DNA from: JADLHS01 sp964594985
Lineage (GTDB): Bacteria; Verrucomicrobiota; Verrucomicrobiia; Limisphaerales; JADLHS01
Direction: 5' to 3'
DNA length: 64,000 nt
NCBI GenBank assembly: GCA_964594985.1
Contig: CAZQNQ010000015.1
Span: 1-64,000, forward strand
The position numbers were made by a program, and so were the translations under genes. Positions within the stretch are counted from its first letter, which is position 1. Each line of letters begins with the position of its first letter. The notes under the pieces are model-generated. The model was not told the DNA's origin, did no database searches, and saw only the letters and a list, made by a program, of their open reading frames with translations. Positions 26,070 through 33,363 of the stretch are shown in pieces.

Positions 26070-26498
26070 TCACTGGGCTTTTGGCTGATTTGAGGTGCTG
26101 ACCGGCTTGTTGATCCGATGTTGCTTCAACTCCGCGTAGATGGATTGCGCGAGCCCGGACTTGGCGAAGCCCAGAACTTTCGTACCCTTCAGGGCGAAGT
26201 ATTTCTCCACGTCCGCCTCGGTGTAATGCTGCACGACCGGATAATGCGTGTAGTCCTTCAGGATTTGCTCGCGACTGTTCTCCGAAATATCGGTCGTGAT
26301 AAGAATGAAGTGCAGGTTGCTCTTGCTACGCACGAGCGTGTCGCGCCCCACGATCAACGCGCGTGCCTTCAGCACGAACGGGAATAATCGTTCGACGGGC
26401 TTTGGGGTCGTCGAATTTCCCTCACCCGGCTTGACGGCCACCCTCTCCCCATCGGATGGGGAGAGGGCAGGGTGAGGGGTTTTTATTTCTTCGCTCAC
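26070..26498 (-). CDS. L7Ae/YlxQ-like RNA-binding protein with repeat-encoded N-terminus
   Basis: 142 residues. From about residue 35 the protein reads FPFVLKARALIVGRDTLV, then FILITTDISENSREQILKDY and GTKVLGFAKSGLAQSIYAEL, the pattern of the L7Ae/L30e/YlxQ family that binds kink-turn RNA. Residues 7-30 (TPHPALSPSDGERVAVKPGE) are encoded by the palindromic element at 26419-26479. Start GTG 26498 overlaps the helicase stop (GTGA), so translation is coupled and the true start lies before the element; the element therefore was inserted in frame after codon 6 or so. Role in RNA binding with the adjacent DEAD-box helicase is plausible but unproven. Confidence 0.7.
   Translation of the reverse strand: MSEEIKTPHPALSPSDGERVAVKPGEGNSTTPKPVERLFPFVLKARALIVGRDTLVRSKSNLHFILITTDISENSREQILKDYTHYPVVQHYTEADVEKYFALKGTKVLGFAKSGLAQSIYAELKQHRINKPVSTSNQPKAQ
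26419..26479. repeat. 61-bp palindromic element, family A, inside a coding sequence
   Basis: CCCTCACCCGGCTTGACGGCC at the left, the CCCTCTCCCCATC-G-GATGGGGAGAGGG hairpin in the centre and AGGGTGAGGGG at the right. It is read by the L7Ae-like gene in the frame that gives SPSDGER, the same frame as the copy in ndh. Confidence 0.92.
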
Positions 26499-28582
26499 GC
26501 CACTTTCACCTTCACCTTGTGACCCTTGATCTGCGCGCGATTCAACTTGGCGATGATGCCGTTCGCGTGTTCGGCGGCGACATCCACAAACAAATGCCGC
26601 TCGCGCACGTCCACCGTGCCGACGACTTTTCCGGGCAACCCGGTTTCACCCGCAACGGCATTCACGATATCAATCGGCTTCACATCCATCGCTTCGCCAA
26701 GATTTATCCAGAGGCGCGTTTGGTTCGGTGGCGTGGCACGGCTGGGTTTGCCTTTGACGGGCGCGGGCTTGGCTTCGTCGCGTTTCTTCGCGGTCCAGGC
26801 CGGGAGAGTTTTTGGTGCGCCGGGTTTGCGCTCGGTCAGCGCTGGAGCTTTTACCGAAGCCAGGATTTCCTCGTCGGAATAAGTTTTCTCCGGTGCGGGT
26901 TTGAGCGAAGTTGGAGGAGCGCCGGCCTCCGGCCCGGCGGGAATCGTTACAGTCGCCGGAATGACGGGCTTGGTTTCGGTACGTGGGGTTGATACTGGTT
27001 TTGCTGGCGGCGAAGGTTTTTCGGACCGCGCCGGGGCGGAGACCGGCGCTCCAGGGGCAGCCGGTTTGGCCACTTTCGGCTGAGGGCGAAAGGTCCGGAC
27101 GCCGGGGAATTCTCCCCGGGGCGCGCGGTCGTCAAATCGGGAAGCCGGAGCATTAGCACGCTCACGGCGTTCAAAGCGCGGGCCGCGATCATCGTAATGT
27201 TCGCGCGGGCCATCGCGGAAGCCGCCGCGTTGTGGGGGGCGTTCTTCGCGCTCGGGGCGTTCGTAGGCTTCCGTGTTGGGTTTCGATGCGCCTTCGCCGC
27301 CCTGTAACAACTCCAGGCAGGCGGCCGCCACGTCGGTGGAAGAGAATCCTTCCTCCAACAACCGTGTGATGAAATGCTCGTTCTTTTTGAAATCGCCGGC
27401 GGCGAGCGCGGCGCGAATTTTTCCGAGGAAAGCGTTCTCGCGTGCATCGCCGACTTCAGCTTCAGTCGGGATGCGGGCGCGCTGGATGCGCATGTTCGTG
27501 TAACGCTCGATGTTGCGGATCTGAAACAGTTCGCGACCGGATACAAACGAAATGGCGCGACCTTCCCGCCCCGCGCGGCCCGTGCGCCCGATGCGATGCA
27601 CGTAATCTTCACCGTCGTAGGGCAGGTCGTAGTTGAAGACAACTTGCACATCGTCCACATCAATGCCGCGCGCCGCGATGTCCGTGGCGACGAGAAACTC
27701 GAGGCCGGACTTGCGGAACTTGTTCATCACGCGATCGCGCATGGCTTGCGTCATGTCGCCGTGCAAGCGGTCGGCCATGTAGCCCTGCGCTTCGAGATGA
27801 TCCACGAGATCATCTACCATACGCTTGGTGTTACAGAAAATGATGCCGAGCTTGATGTCGTGAATGTCAATCAACCGCGTGAGCAACTCGATCTTGAACC
27901 GGCGATCCACTTCGTAATAAACCTGCTCCACCGTGGGTACCGTCATCGCCTTCTGCTCGATCTTCACGTTCTCCGGAGTGCGGGCGTATTTCTCGATCAG
28001 GTCGCGGATCGGGCGCGGCATCGTGGCGGAGAAGAAAACCGTCTGGCGTTCTTTCGGCGCGGCTTGGAGAATCAATTCGATGTCGTCGCGGAAACCCATG
28101 TTGAGCATCACGTCGGCTTCGTCGAGGACGGCCAGCTTCACATTGTCAAAGCGCAAGGTGCCGCGCCGCATGTGATCCATGATGCGTCCCGGCGTGCCGA
28201 TGACGATCTGCGCGCCGCGCCGGAGGCCGTCGAATTGGCGTTCATAAGATTGGCCACCATAAATGGGCAACGCCTGGATGCCACGTTTGAACAGCGCAAG
28301 CTTGTGGATCTCTTCCGAAACCTGGATGGCGAGCTCGCGCGTCGGACACAGAATCAATACCTGCACCGCACGGATGTTGGGGTCCACTTTCTCCACCGCC
28401 GGAATGCCGAACGCCGCCGTCTTGCCCGAACCAGTCTGCGATTGGCCGACGATGTCCTTGCCCGCGAGCAGCGGCGGGATGGACGCGGCTTGAATCGGCG
28501 AAGCCTGCTCGAAGCCCAGTTTATCAATGGCTTTCAGCACTTCGGTGGAGAGACCCAGTTCGGAGAATAATTTCGGTGTCAT
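26495..28582 (-). CDS. deaD: DEAD-box ATP-dependent RNA helicase (DeaD/CsdA type)
   Basis: 695 residues from ATG 28582. The Q motif FEQASPIQAASIPPLL, Walker A SQTGSGKTAAF, PTRELAIQ, DEAD in VLDEADVML, SAT in FFSATMPRP and HRIGRTGRAGREG are all present. A low-complexity Arg/Pro/Gly region (about 450-600) links to a C-terminal RNA-binding domain typical of DbpA/CsdA (RLWINLGEAMDVKPIDIVNA). It should unwind structured RNA in ribosome assembly or cold adaptation. The open frame extends further upstream but the MTPKLFSELGL start fits the family. It is followed by the coupled L7Ae-like gene. Confidence 0.94.
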   Translation of the reverse strand: MTPKLFSELGLSTEVLKAIDKLGFEQASPIQAASIPPLLAGKDIVGQSQTGSGKTAAFGIPAVEKVDPNIRAVQVLILCPTRELAIQVSEEIHKLALFKRGIQALPIYGGQSYERQFDGLRRGAQIVIGTPGRIMDHMRRGTLRFDNVKLAVLDEADVMLNMGFRDDIELILQAAPKERQTVFFSATMPRPIRDLIEKYARTPENVKIEQKAMTVPTVEQVYYEVDRRFKIELLTRLIDIHDIKLGIIFCNTKRMVDDLVDHLEAQGYMADRLHGDMTQAMRDRVMNKFRKSGLEFLVATDIAARGIDVDDVQVVFNYDLPYDGEDYVHRIGRTGRAGREGRAISFVSGRELFQIRNIERYTNMRIQRARIPTEAEVGDARENAFLGKIRAALAAGDFKKNEHFITRLLEEGFSSTDVAAACLELLQGGEGASKPNTEAYERPEREERPPQRGGFRDGPREHYDDRGPRFERRERANAPASRFDDRAPRGEFPGVRTFRPQPKVAKPAAPGAPVSAPARSEKPSPPAKPVSTPRTETKPVIPATVTIPAGPEAGAPPTSLKPAPEKTYSDEEILASVKAPALTERKPGAPKTLPAWTAKKRDEAKPAPVKGKPSRATPPNQTRLWINLGEAMDVKPIDIVNAVAGETGLPGKVVGTVDVRERHLFVDVAAEHANGIIAKLNRAQIKGHKVKVKVA

Positions 28583-29062
28583 AACGATTTGGCGATATGC
28601 CAAACCAAGCGTAACCGAACCACAGGCGGAGCGAGAGCTAAATCTTGGGGTGGGAAATTCCAATGCGGAGATGCGCAACGGCGGAGATTAGGATGAAAGG
28701 AACGTCGTCTCACCTCTCGGGTACCGGTGAACACGATCTTCGTGCCATTACCGACGCGCGTGACGATGGTCTTCACTTCGAGCGGTTTGATTGGTTTACC
28801 CGTGCCTTCCCGACTTTGAATGCGAGACGACCTGACTGCACTTCGGCGTTGATTTCGCCGGGCCAAAGCTGTAGGCAATTCCCGAGGCTGGTCCGCCGGG
28901 GTGGTTGGCAGGGCAACTCCAACAGTGTCATCACCGTCAAGGGTGGTCTTTCATAAAATGACACTGGAACGGCGCGGCGGGCGCTGGAGAAAATAAAACC
29001 GATTCCGACAACGAGTCCTTGGAGGACATTTGTTGCGGGCTGAACAAGAAAGGAGGCTGTGA
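28583..29062. other. 480-bp region with a decayed gene piece
   Basis: Between two divergent genes. Contains the PhoH-like fragment at 28723-28785 and, upstream of it on the minus strand, a short open frame (28773-28964) with no recognisable protein. Near the left it should hold the deaD leader and promoter, which I cannot pinpoint. Confidence 0.5.
28723..28785 (-). pseudogene. Remnant of a PhoH-family ATPase gene
   Basis: The minus strand encodes PLEVKTIVTRVGNGTKIVFT, which matches the PhoH C-terminal motif that normally reads LEVKTIVTRVGxGTKIVxTGD and continues into a YQID segment. Here the match stops right after TG and runs into TREVRRR, with nothing PhoH-like either side. About 21 residues survive, so it is a gene scrap. 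Length is short but the motif is highly specific. Confidence 0.65.
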
Positions 29063-30430
29063 GTGAATTTGCGCGGGACCATCGGAAGTCACCCGGACTG
29101 GATTCGGCAAATGGCGGCGTGTGTCATCTGTTCCCTGGCGCTGGCAACGACCATGGCCGTCGCCCAACCGCTTCCCAAAATCGCGTTCACCCCCATCTTT
29201 CCGGAATACACCTTTCAACTGCCCGTTCGCATGGAGGAAGCGCCGGATGGGTCGCAGCGTTTTTTTATCGTGGAGCAGGATGGCCGCATCCGGGTTTTGC
29301 CAAAACCGGCGCGCGGCGCGGAGGCAAAGGTGTTTCTGGATATTGCAGATCGTCAGCCGCATCTCAGTTACGAGCAGGGCCTTTTGGGCCTGGCTTTTCA
29401 TCCCCGATTCAAAACGAACGGGCTGCTTTACATTTATTACACCCAACACAATCCGTGGCGCAGCGTCATCAGTGAATTCAAAACCGCGCCGGACGATCCG
29501 GATCGCGTTGACTTGGAATCCGAACGCATCTTGATGGAAGTGCCGCAACCGTCCGATGTCCATAATGGCGGCCAGATCAGTTTCGGCCCGGATGGCATGC
29601 TTTACATCGGCCTGGGCGACGGCGGCGGCCAGAACGATCCCTTCAACAATGGCCAGAGTGTTTCCTCGGTGCTGGGCGCGATCCTGCGCATTGACGTCAA
29701 CACCCGCTCGACCAGCGGGCCGCCCGCCAATCAAAAAGTCTTGCCGTACGGAATTCCCGCGGACAATCCGTTCGTCCGGGAGCCGGAGTTCTGGGAAAAC
29801 AGCGTGCGCAAGGAAATCTGGGCGCTCGGCTTTCGCAACCCGTGGCGATTCAGTTGGGACCGGCAGACCGGCGAGTTGTGGGCGGGCGACGTGGGGCAGG
29901 ACAAATGGGAGGAGATAAATCTCGTCGTCAAAGGCGGCAATTACGGCTGGTGCGTTCGCGAAGGCGCGCATCACTTCAAACCCGGCCCGAAAAACGCGCG
30001 TTATCTCGACCCCGTCATTGAGTATCCGCACGATCCGAAGCTTTTGGCGGAATCGAAATTCCCCACACACGGCGTTGGCGCGTGCGTGGTGGGCGGCTAC
30101 GTGTATCGTGGTAAAAAATATCCGGCGCTCCGGGGCGTTTATCTTTACGCTGATTTCGTGGCGGGCACGATCTGGGGAATGCGCCAGCGGAGCGGCAAGG
30201 TGACCGCGCAAGCCACCCTGTTGACGCAACCGAAAAACATCACCAGTTTCGCTGAAGACCTGGAGGGCGAACTCTACGCGCTGACTTACGATGGCGGGGT
30301 CTATTCAATTACTACCGTGCCGGAACGGCTTGCTGCTGGATCGGCGGCTGGCGCGGCAAAGCACTTGGGACTGCGCCGCAAAGCGCCTGCGGCGACGACG
30401 CTTTCGGACGGGAGCAGGGAGTCCGAGTAG
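29063..30430 (+). CDS. Secreted PQQ-dependent sugar dehydrogenase-like protein (GSDH propeller)
   Basis: 455 residues with GTG start. A signal peptide (ICSLALATTMAVAQ) precedes a six-bladed propeller: FIVEQDGRIRVL, YEQGLLGLAFHPRFKTNGLL, HNGGQISFGPDGMLYIGLGD, WALGFRNPWRFSWD and NYGWCVREG are the glucose/sorbosone dehydrogenase signatures, and the His near SDVHNGG is the usual catalytic or PQQ-contact position. The substrate is not known; it should act in the periplasm. The last 30 residues are a low-complexity tail. Single gene. Confidence 0.85.
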   Translation: MNLRGTIGSHPDWIRQMAACVICSLALATTMAVAQPLPKIAFTPIFPEYTFQLPVRMEEAPDGSQRFFIVEQDGRIRVLPKPARGAEAKVFLDIADRQPHLSYEQGLLGLAFHPRFKTNGLLYIYYTQHNPWRSVISEFKTAPDDPDRVDLESERILMEVPQPSDVHNGGQISFGPDGMLYIGLGDGGGQNDPFNNGQSVSSVLGAILRIDVNTRSTSGPPANQKVLPYGIPADNPFVREPEFWENSVRKEIWALGFRNPWRFSWDRQTGELWAGDVGQDKWEEINLVVKGGNYGWCVREGAHHFKPGPKNARYLDPVIEYPHDPKLLAESKFPTHGVGACVVGGYVYRGKKYPALRGVYLYADFVAGTIWGMRQRSGKVTAQATLLTQPKNITSFAEDLEGELYALTYDGGVYSITTVPERLAAGSAAGAAKHLGLRRKAPAATTLSDGSRESE

Positions 30431-30470
30431 CGTGAGATTTTCGGGCGCGCGAAAGCGGTGTCGCGCTCCG

Positions 30471-30761
30471 TCAGAGCAGGTGTTCCCAGCGTTTTGGGTC
30501 GCGCGCAGGTCCATCACAGCCAAAATCAAAATCTCATCGGGACGAACTTGATAGAACAAACCGAAAGGGAAATTGTGCAAACGAATCCGACGCATGCGAG
30601 GCGAGAGCGAAGTCCAAGCAAGCGGATGTGATTCGATGAGATGGGTGGCCGTCCTGGCATCTTGCAGGAACTTTGCCCCCCAAGCTAGGCCGGACCGCCT
30701 CATATTCCAACATGGCTTCCGACAGCTCCAACTCGGCGACAGACGTGAACCGGACTTTCAC
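30471..30761 (-). pseudogene. RelE/ParE-type toxin with two compensating frameshifts
   Basis: From ATG 30761 the frame reads MKVRFTSVAELELSEAMLEY, then leaves frame at a run of six G (six C on plus, about 30676-30681). In the next frame it continues GAKFLQDARTATHLIES and LHNFPFGLFYQVRPDEILIL, a RelE core. After VMDLR the sequence returns to the first frame as RDPKRWEHLL and stop at 30471, the normal end of the family. One extra G and one missing base would thus restore a 96-residue toxin. It overlaps the antitoxin by 4 bases. Real inactivation or sequencing error cannot be told apart here. Confidence 0.75.
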
Positions 30762-30985
30762 GGGCGCAGTTTTTTCTCGAGGTCGTTGAACACATCCGCT
30801 GCGGCGCGGGCTTTGAGTTCCCCCGCATCATAGGCATTGATGCGGCGCTCTGACTCCTCAGTCCAGGCGGCTTCCCGGGTTTTAATCTGGGGATCAGAGA
30901 GCGAGTTCCAAAGCAACTCCAGCAACCGCGCCCGTTCGCTGGCCGGAAGGTTCAGCAGTTCGTTCTGGATGGTGGCGGCACTCAT
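30758..30985 (-). CDS. Addiction-module antitoxin, partner of the RelE-like toxin
   Basis: About 75 residues from ATG 30985 (MSAATIQNELLNLPASERARLLELLWNSL). The pattern LPxxERAxLLexLwxSL, then EAAWTEESERRINAYDAGE and a charged end, is that of the small addiction module component family that pairs with ParE/RelE toxins. It is intact while its toxin is broken. The TGA stop overlaps the toxin ATG. Confidence 0.8.
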   Translation of the reverse strand: MSAATIQNELLNLPASERARLLELLWNSLSDPQIKTREAAWTEESERRINAYDAGELKARAAADVFNDLEKKLRP

Positions 30986-31039
30986 GGGCGAATCATAAAC
31001 CTGTTGTTTGCCCACTTCAAGTTCCGCACCGGTGCGAGT

Positions 31040-31135
31040 TCAAAGGATATTCGCCGCGAGTTTCGCCAGTTCCGAACGCTCGCCTTTCTGCATTTTCACA
31101 TGCGCGGCCACGGCTTCCGGGCGGAACTTGCTCAC
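31040..31135 (-). CDS. Possible 31-residue ORF just after dinG
   Basis: A GTG at 31135 gives about 31 codons (SKFRPEAVAAHVKMQKGERS...LAANIL) in the same frame as dinG, after its TGA and a following TAA. The composition looks protein-like and the frame stays clear for 41 codons back to the dinG stop. No family recognised; it could be the tail of a longer ancestral gene. Confidence 0.3.
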   Translation of the reverse strand: MSKFRPEAVAAHVKMQKGERSELAKLAANIL

Positions 31136-31165
31136 GATGTATTGAAGCCTGCTGGAAGCCCCTTA

Positions 31166-33352
31166 TCAGACAACTTCAACCGGGCATTTCGGCAACGCAT
31201 CGAGAAATGCCTGGCCGTATTTCTTTGCGAGGATGCGGTTGTCGAGCACGACCACTATGCCGGTGTCGGTCTTGGTGCGGATCAAGCGCCCGACGCCTTG
31301 ACGGAATTTCAAGATCGCTTCCGGCAGGGAAAATTCGCCGAAGGAATTTCCGCCGCGCGCCTCGATGGCTTCAATGCGCGCTTCGATCAAAGGATGATCC
31401 GGCACCGCAAACGGCAGTCGCGTGATGATGACGTTGCTCAACGCCTCGCCGGGCACGTCCACGCCCTGCCAGAAACTGTCCGTGCCGAACAACACCGAGT
31501 CCACGTCTTCCTTGAACTTCTCCAGCATCGTCGAACGCGGTGTACCCGTGCCTTGAATGAAAAGCGCGATGCCGAGTTCATCGAAGAACGGCTGCATCCG
31601 CTCGCCGATTTCCTGCATCAGCTTGTAGCTCGTGAACAACACGAAGGCTTTGCCGTGCGTCTGGCGGATGAAATGTCCAATCCATTTCTCCAACGCTTCA
31701 GAATATCCATGTTCGCGCGGGTCGGGCATTTTCTGCACGACGCAGAGCTTCATCTGACGCTCGTAATCGAACGGCGTGCCGACTTGCAATTGGGTGGAGG
31801 CTTCCGCACCCACGCGATGGACAAAATACTCCAAGCCCGTCGCGGTGCGTTTCTGCTTCGGCGATTTGTTTTTAGTCAGTAGTCCGTGGTCCGTAGCGAC
31901 AGTTTCCGCGCGCTCTGCTACGGACGACGGACTACTAACTACCGACTGCGTCGCCAGTGTCGCGCTGGTCATGATGACGCTGGTTTCCGTCTCGAACAAA
32001 CGGCGGCGCAAGTAATCCGCCACGTCAATCGGCGCGGCGTTCAATGAAAGGCTTTGCTGCGCTTTGCCCGTGCGTTCGACCCAATAAACATGATCGTCAA
32101 CGTGCTGGCTGAGAAATTCGGCGATCTCGATTTTTAGTTCACCCAAGCGGCGATTGCACTCGATGAGTTCCTGGCCGATTTCCTTGTCGGCGCTGGTTTT
32201 GACCAGGTCACTTACAGCTTCGCGCAGGCGTTGAATCGGCAGCGTGACATTATCTTTGACGATGTCGTTGCGCCGAATGCGCAGTTCGGTCCAGGCGCGT
32301 TTCTTGGCCGCAGTCGCGCGCGCGCGGGGACTGTTCTCATCCTCAGCATTCAACTGCGCGTTCAGTTCGTTACACGCGACTTCGACGCTTTCAAAGAACT
32401 TGTCGGACTCGCTCAAGATGTCCGCAACAAGTTTCACCGCATTGCCTTTGCGCAGGGTGGCCAGCAGACCTTTTTCCGTGCGCGGATTCCAGAGACGATT
32501 CAGCGCGTAGCGCACTTGTCCACTCGACACGCTCAGGCCGATGTGCCGCGAGGCGACGTGTTCCATCGTGTGCGCTTCATCGAAAATCACGAAGTCGTTC
32601 TTGAACAGGATGCCGCCTTCCTGTTCCTCGTTTACGCCGCCGAGCAGCGTGAAGAACAACGTGTGATTCAACACGAGCACGTCCGACGAGAGGATCCGAT
32701 TGCGGGCACGCTGGAAAAAACAGATGCCGTGATCTTTGCCGAAGTCGGATTGATAGCCGCAAACCTTCGGCGAACACAAACCACGTTCGGAACAAACCTG
32801 CGCCCAAACCTTCGGATCTGGCTCAATGTCAAAATCCGAAAGACTGCCGTCTTTGGTTTCCTTCGACCATTCGTAGATGCGTTGCAGCTCCTCCGCCTCG
32901 GACGAGGTGAACAGATTGCCGCTTTGTTGCATCGCCTTCTGGAGTCTTCGCGTGCAGAGATAATTCGCCCGGCCCTTGAGCATCGTGAAACTGAACTTCA
33001 CCGGATCGCGCATCGCTTCCAACACCGTTGCGAGCATCGGCAAATCTTTTTCCGTGAGCTGTTCCTGGAGATTGATCGTGTGCGTGGAGATGACAGCTTT
33101 TTTCTTTTGCGTCACGGCGAACAAAATCGCCGGGATGAGATAAGCCAAGGATTTGCCGACACCCGTCCCCGCCTCGACGGCGAGGTGTTCCTGGCTTTGT
33201 AATGCGCGGGCGACCGCGACCGCCATCTGCTGTTGCTGCGGGCGATATTCGAAGTTGCTCGCTTTGGAGAGAATTCCCGTCGGAGAAAAAATCTCCTCTA
33301 CATGCGACACCAAATCAGCACCAGCGGGTTGAGCTTCGACAATGGAAATCAT
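31166..33352 (-). CDS. dinG: ATP-dependent DNA helicase, DinG/XPD family
   Basis: 728 residues. Walker A AVEAGTGVGKSLAYLIPAIL, the iron-sulfur region with cysteines in NYLCTRR, VCSERGLCSPKVCG and HGICFF, DEAH in FVIFDEAHTMEHVA, and C-terminal VLFGTDSFWQGVDVPGEAL and QGVGRLIRTKTDTG. It acts on G4, R-loop or damaged DNA structures. An oddity lies between TSATLAT and GLEYFVHRVG: about 35 residues there are encoded by an inverted repeat (see 31878-31936) and are not part of the usual helicase. All core motifs are intact. Start is the first ATG. Confidence 0.92.
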   Translation of the reverse strand: MISIVEAQPAGADLVSHVEEIFSPTGILSKASNFEYRPQQQQMAVAVARALQSQEHLAVEAGTGVGKSLAYLIPAILFAVTQKKKAVISTHTINLQEQLTEKDLPMLATVLEAMRDPVKFSFTMLKGRANYLCTRRLQKAMQQSGNLFTSSEAEELQRIYEWSKETKDGSLSDFDIEPDPKVWAQVCSERGLCSPKVCGYQSDFGKDHGICFFQRARNRILSSDVLVLNHTLFFTLLGGVNEEQEGGILFKNDFVIFDEAHTMEHVASRHIGLSVSSGQVRYALNRLWNPRTEKGLLATLRKGNAVKLVADILSESDKFFESVEVACNELNAQLNAEDENSPRARATAAKKRAWTELRIRRNDIVKDNVTLPIQRLREAVSDLVKTSADKEIGQELIECNRRLGELKIEIAEFLSQHVDDHVYWVERTGKAQQSLSLNAAPIDVADYLRRRLFETETSVIMTSATLATQSVVSSPSSVAERAETVATDHGLLTKNKSPKQKRTATGLEYFVHRVGAEASTQLQVGTPFDYERQMKLCVVQKMPDPREHGYSEALEKWIGHFIRQTHGKAFVLFTSYKLMQEIGERMQPFFDELGIALFIQGTGTPRSTMLEKFKEDVDSVLFGTDSFWQGVDVPGEALSNVIITRLPFAVPDHPLIEARIEAIEARGGNSFGEFSLPEAILKFRQGVGRLIRTKTDTGIVVVLDNRILAKKYGQAFLDALPKCPVEVV
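31878..31936. repeat. Inverted repeat embedded in dinG (family C)
   Basis: AGTAGTCCGTGGTCCGTAGC (31878-31897) and, inverted, the arm at 31917-31936 differ at one base and enclose 19 bases. In the dinG frame it gives VVSSPSSVAERAETVATDHG. Outside the arms, more partial pairing extends (TTAGTC / GACTG), so the element may be about 75 bases. Confidence 0.88.
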
Positions 33353-33363
33353 CTGGCGAACAA

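Noticed and set aside
31004..31882. 292-codon plus-strand frame
   Set aside because: Antisense to dinG; composition typical of a shadow frame.
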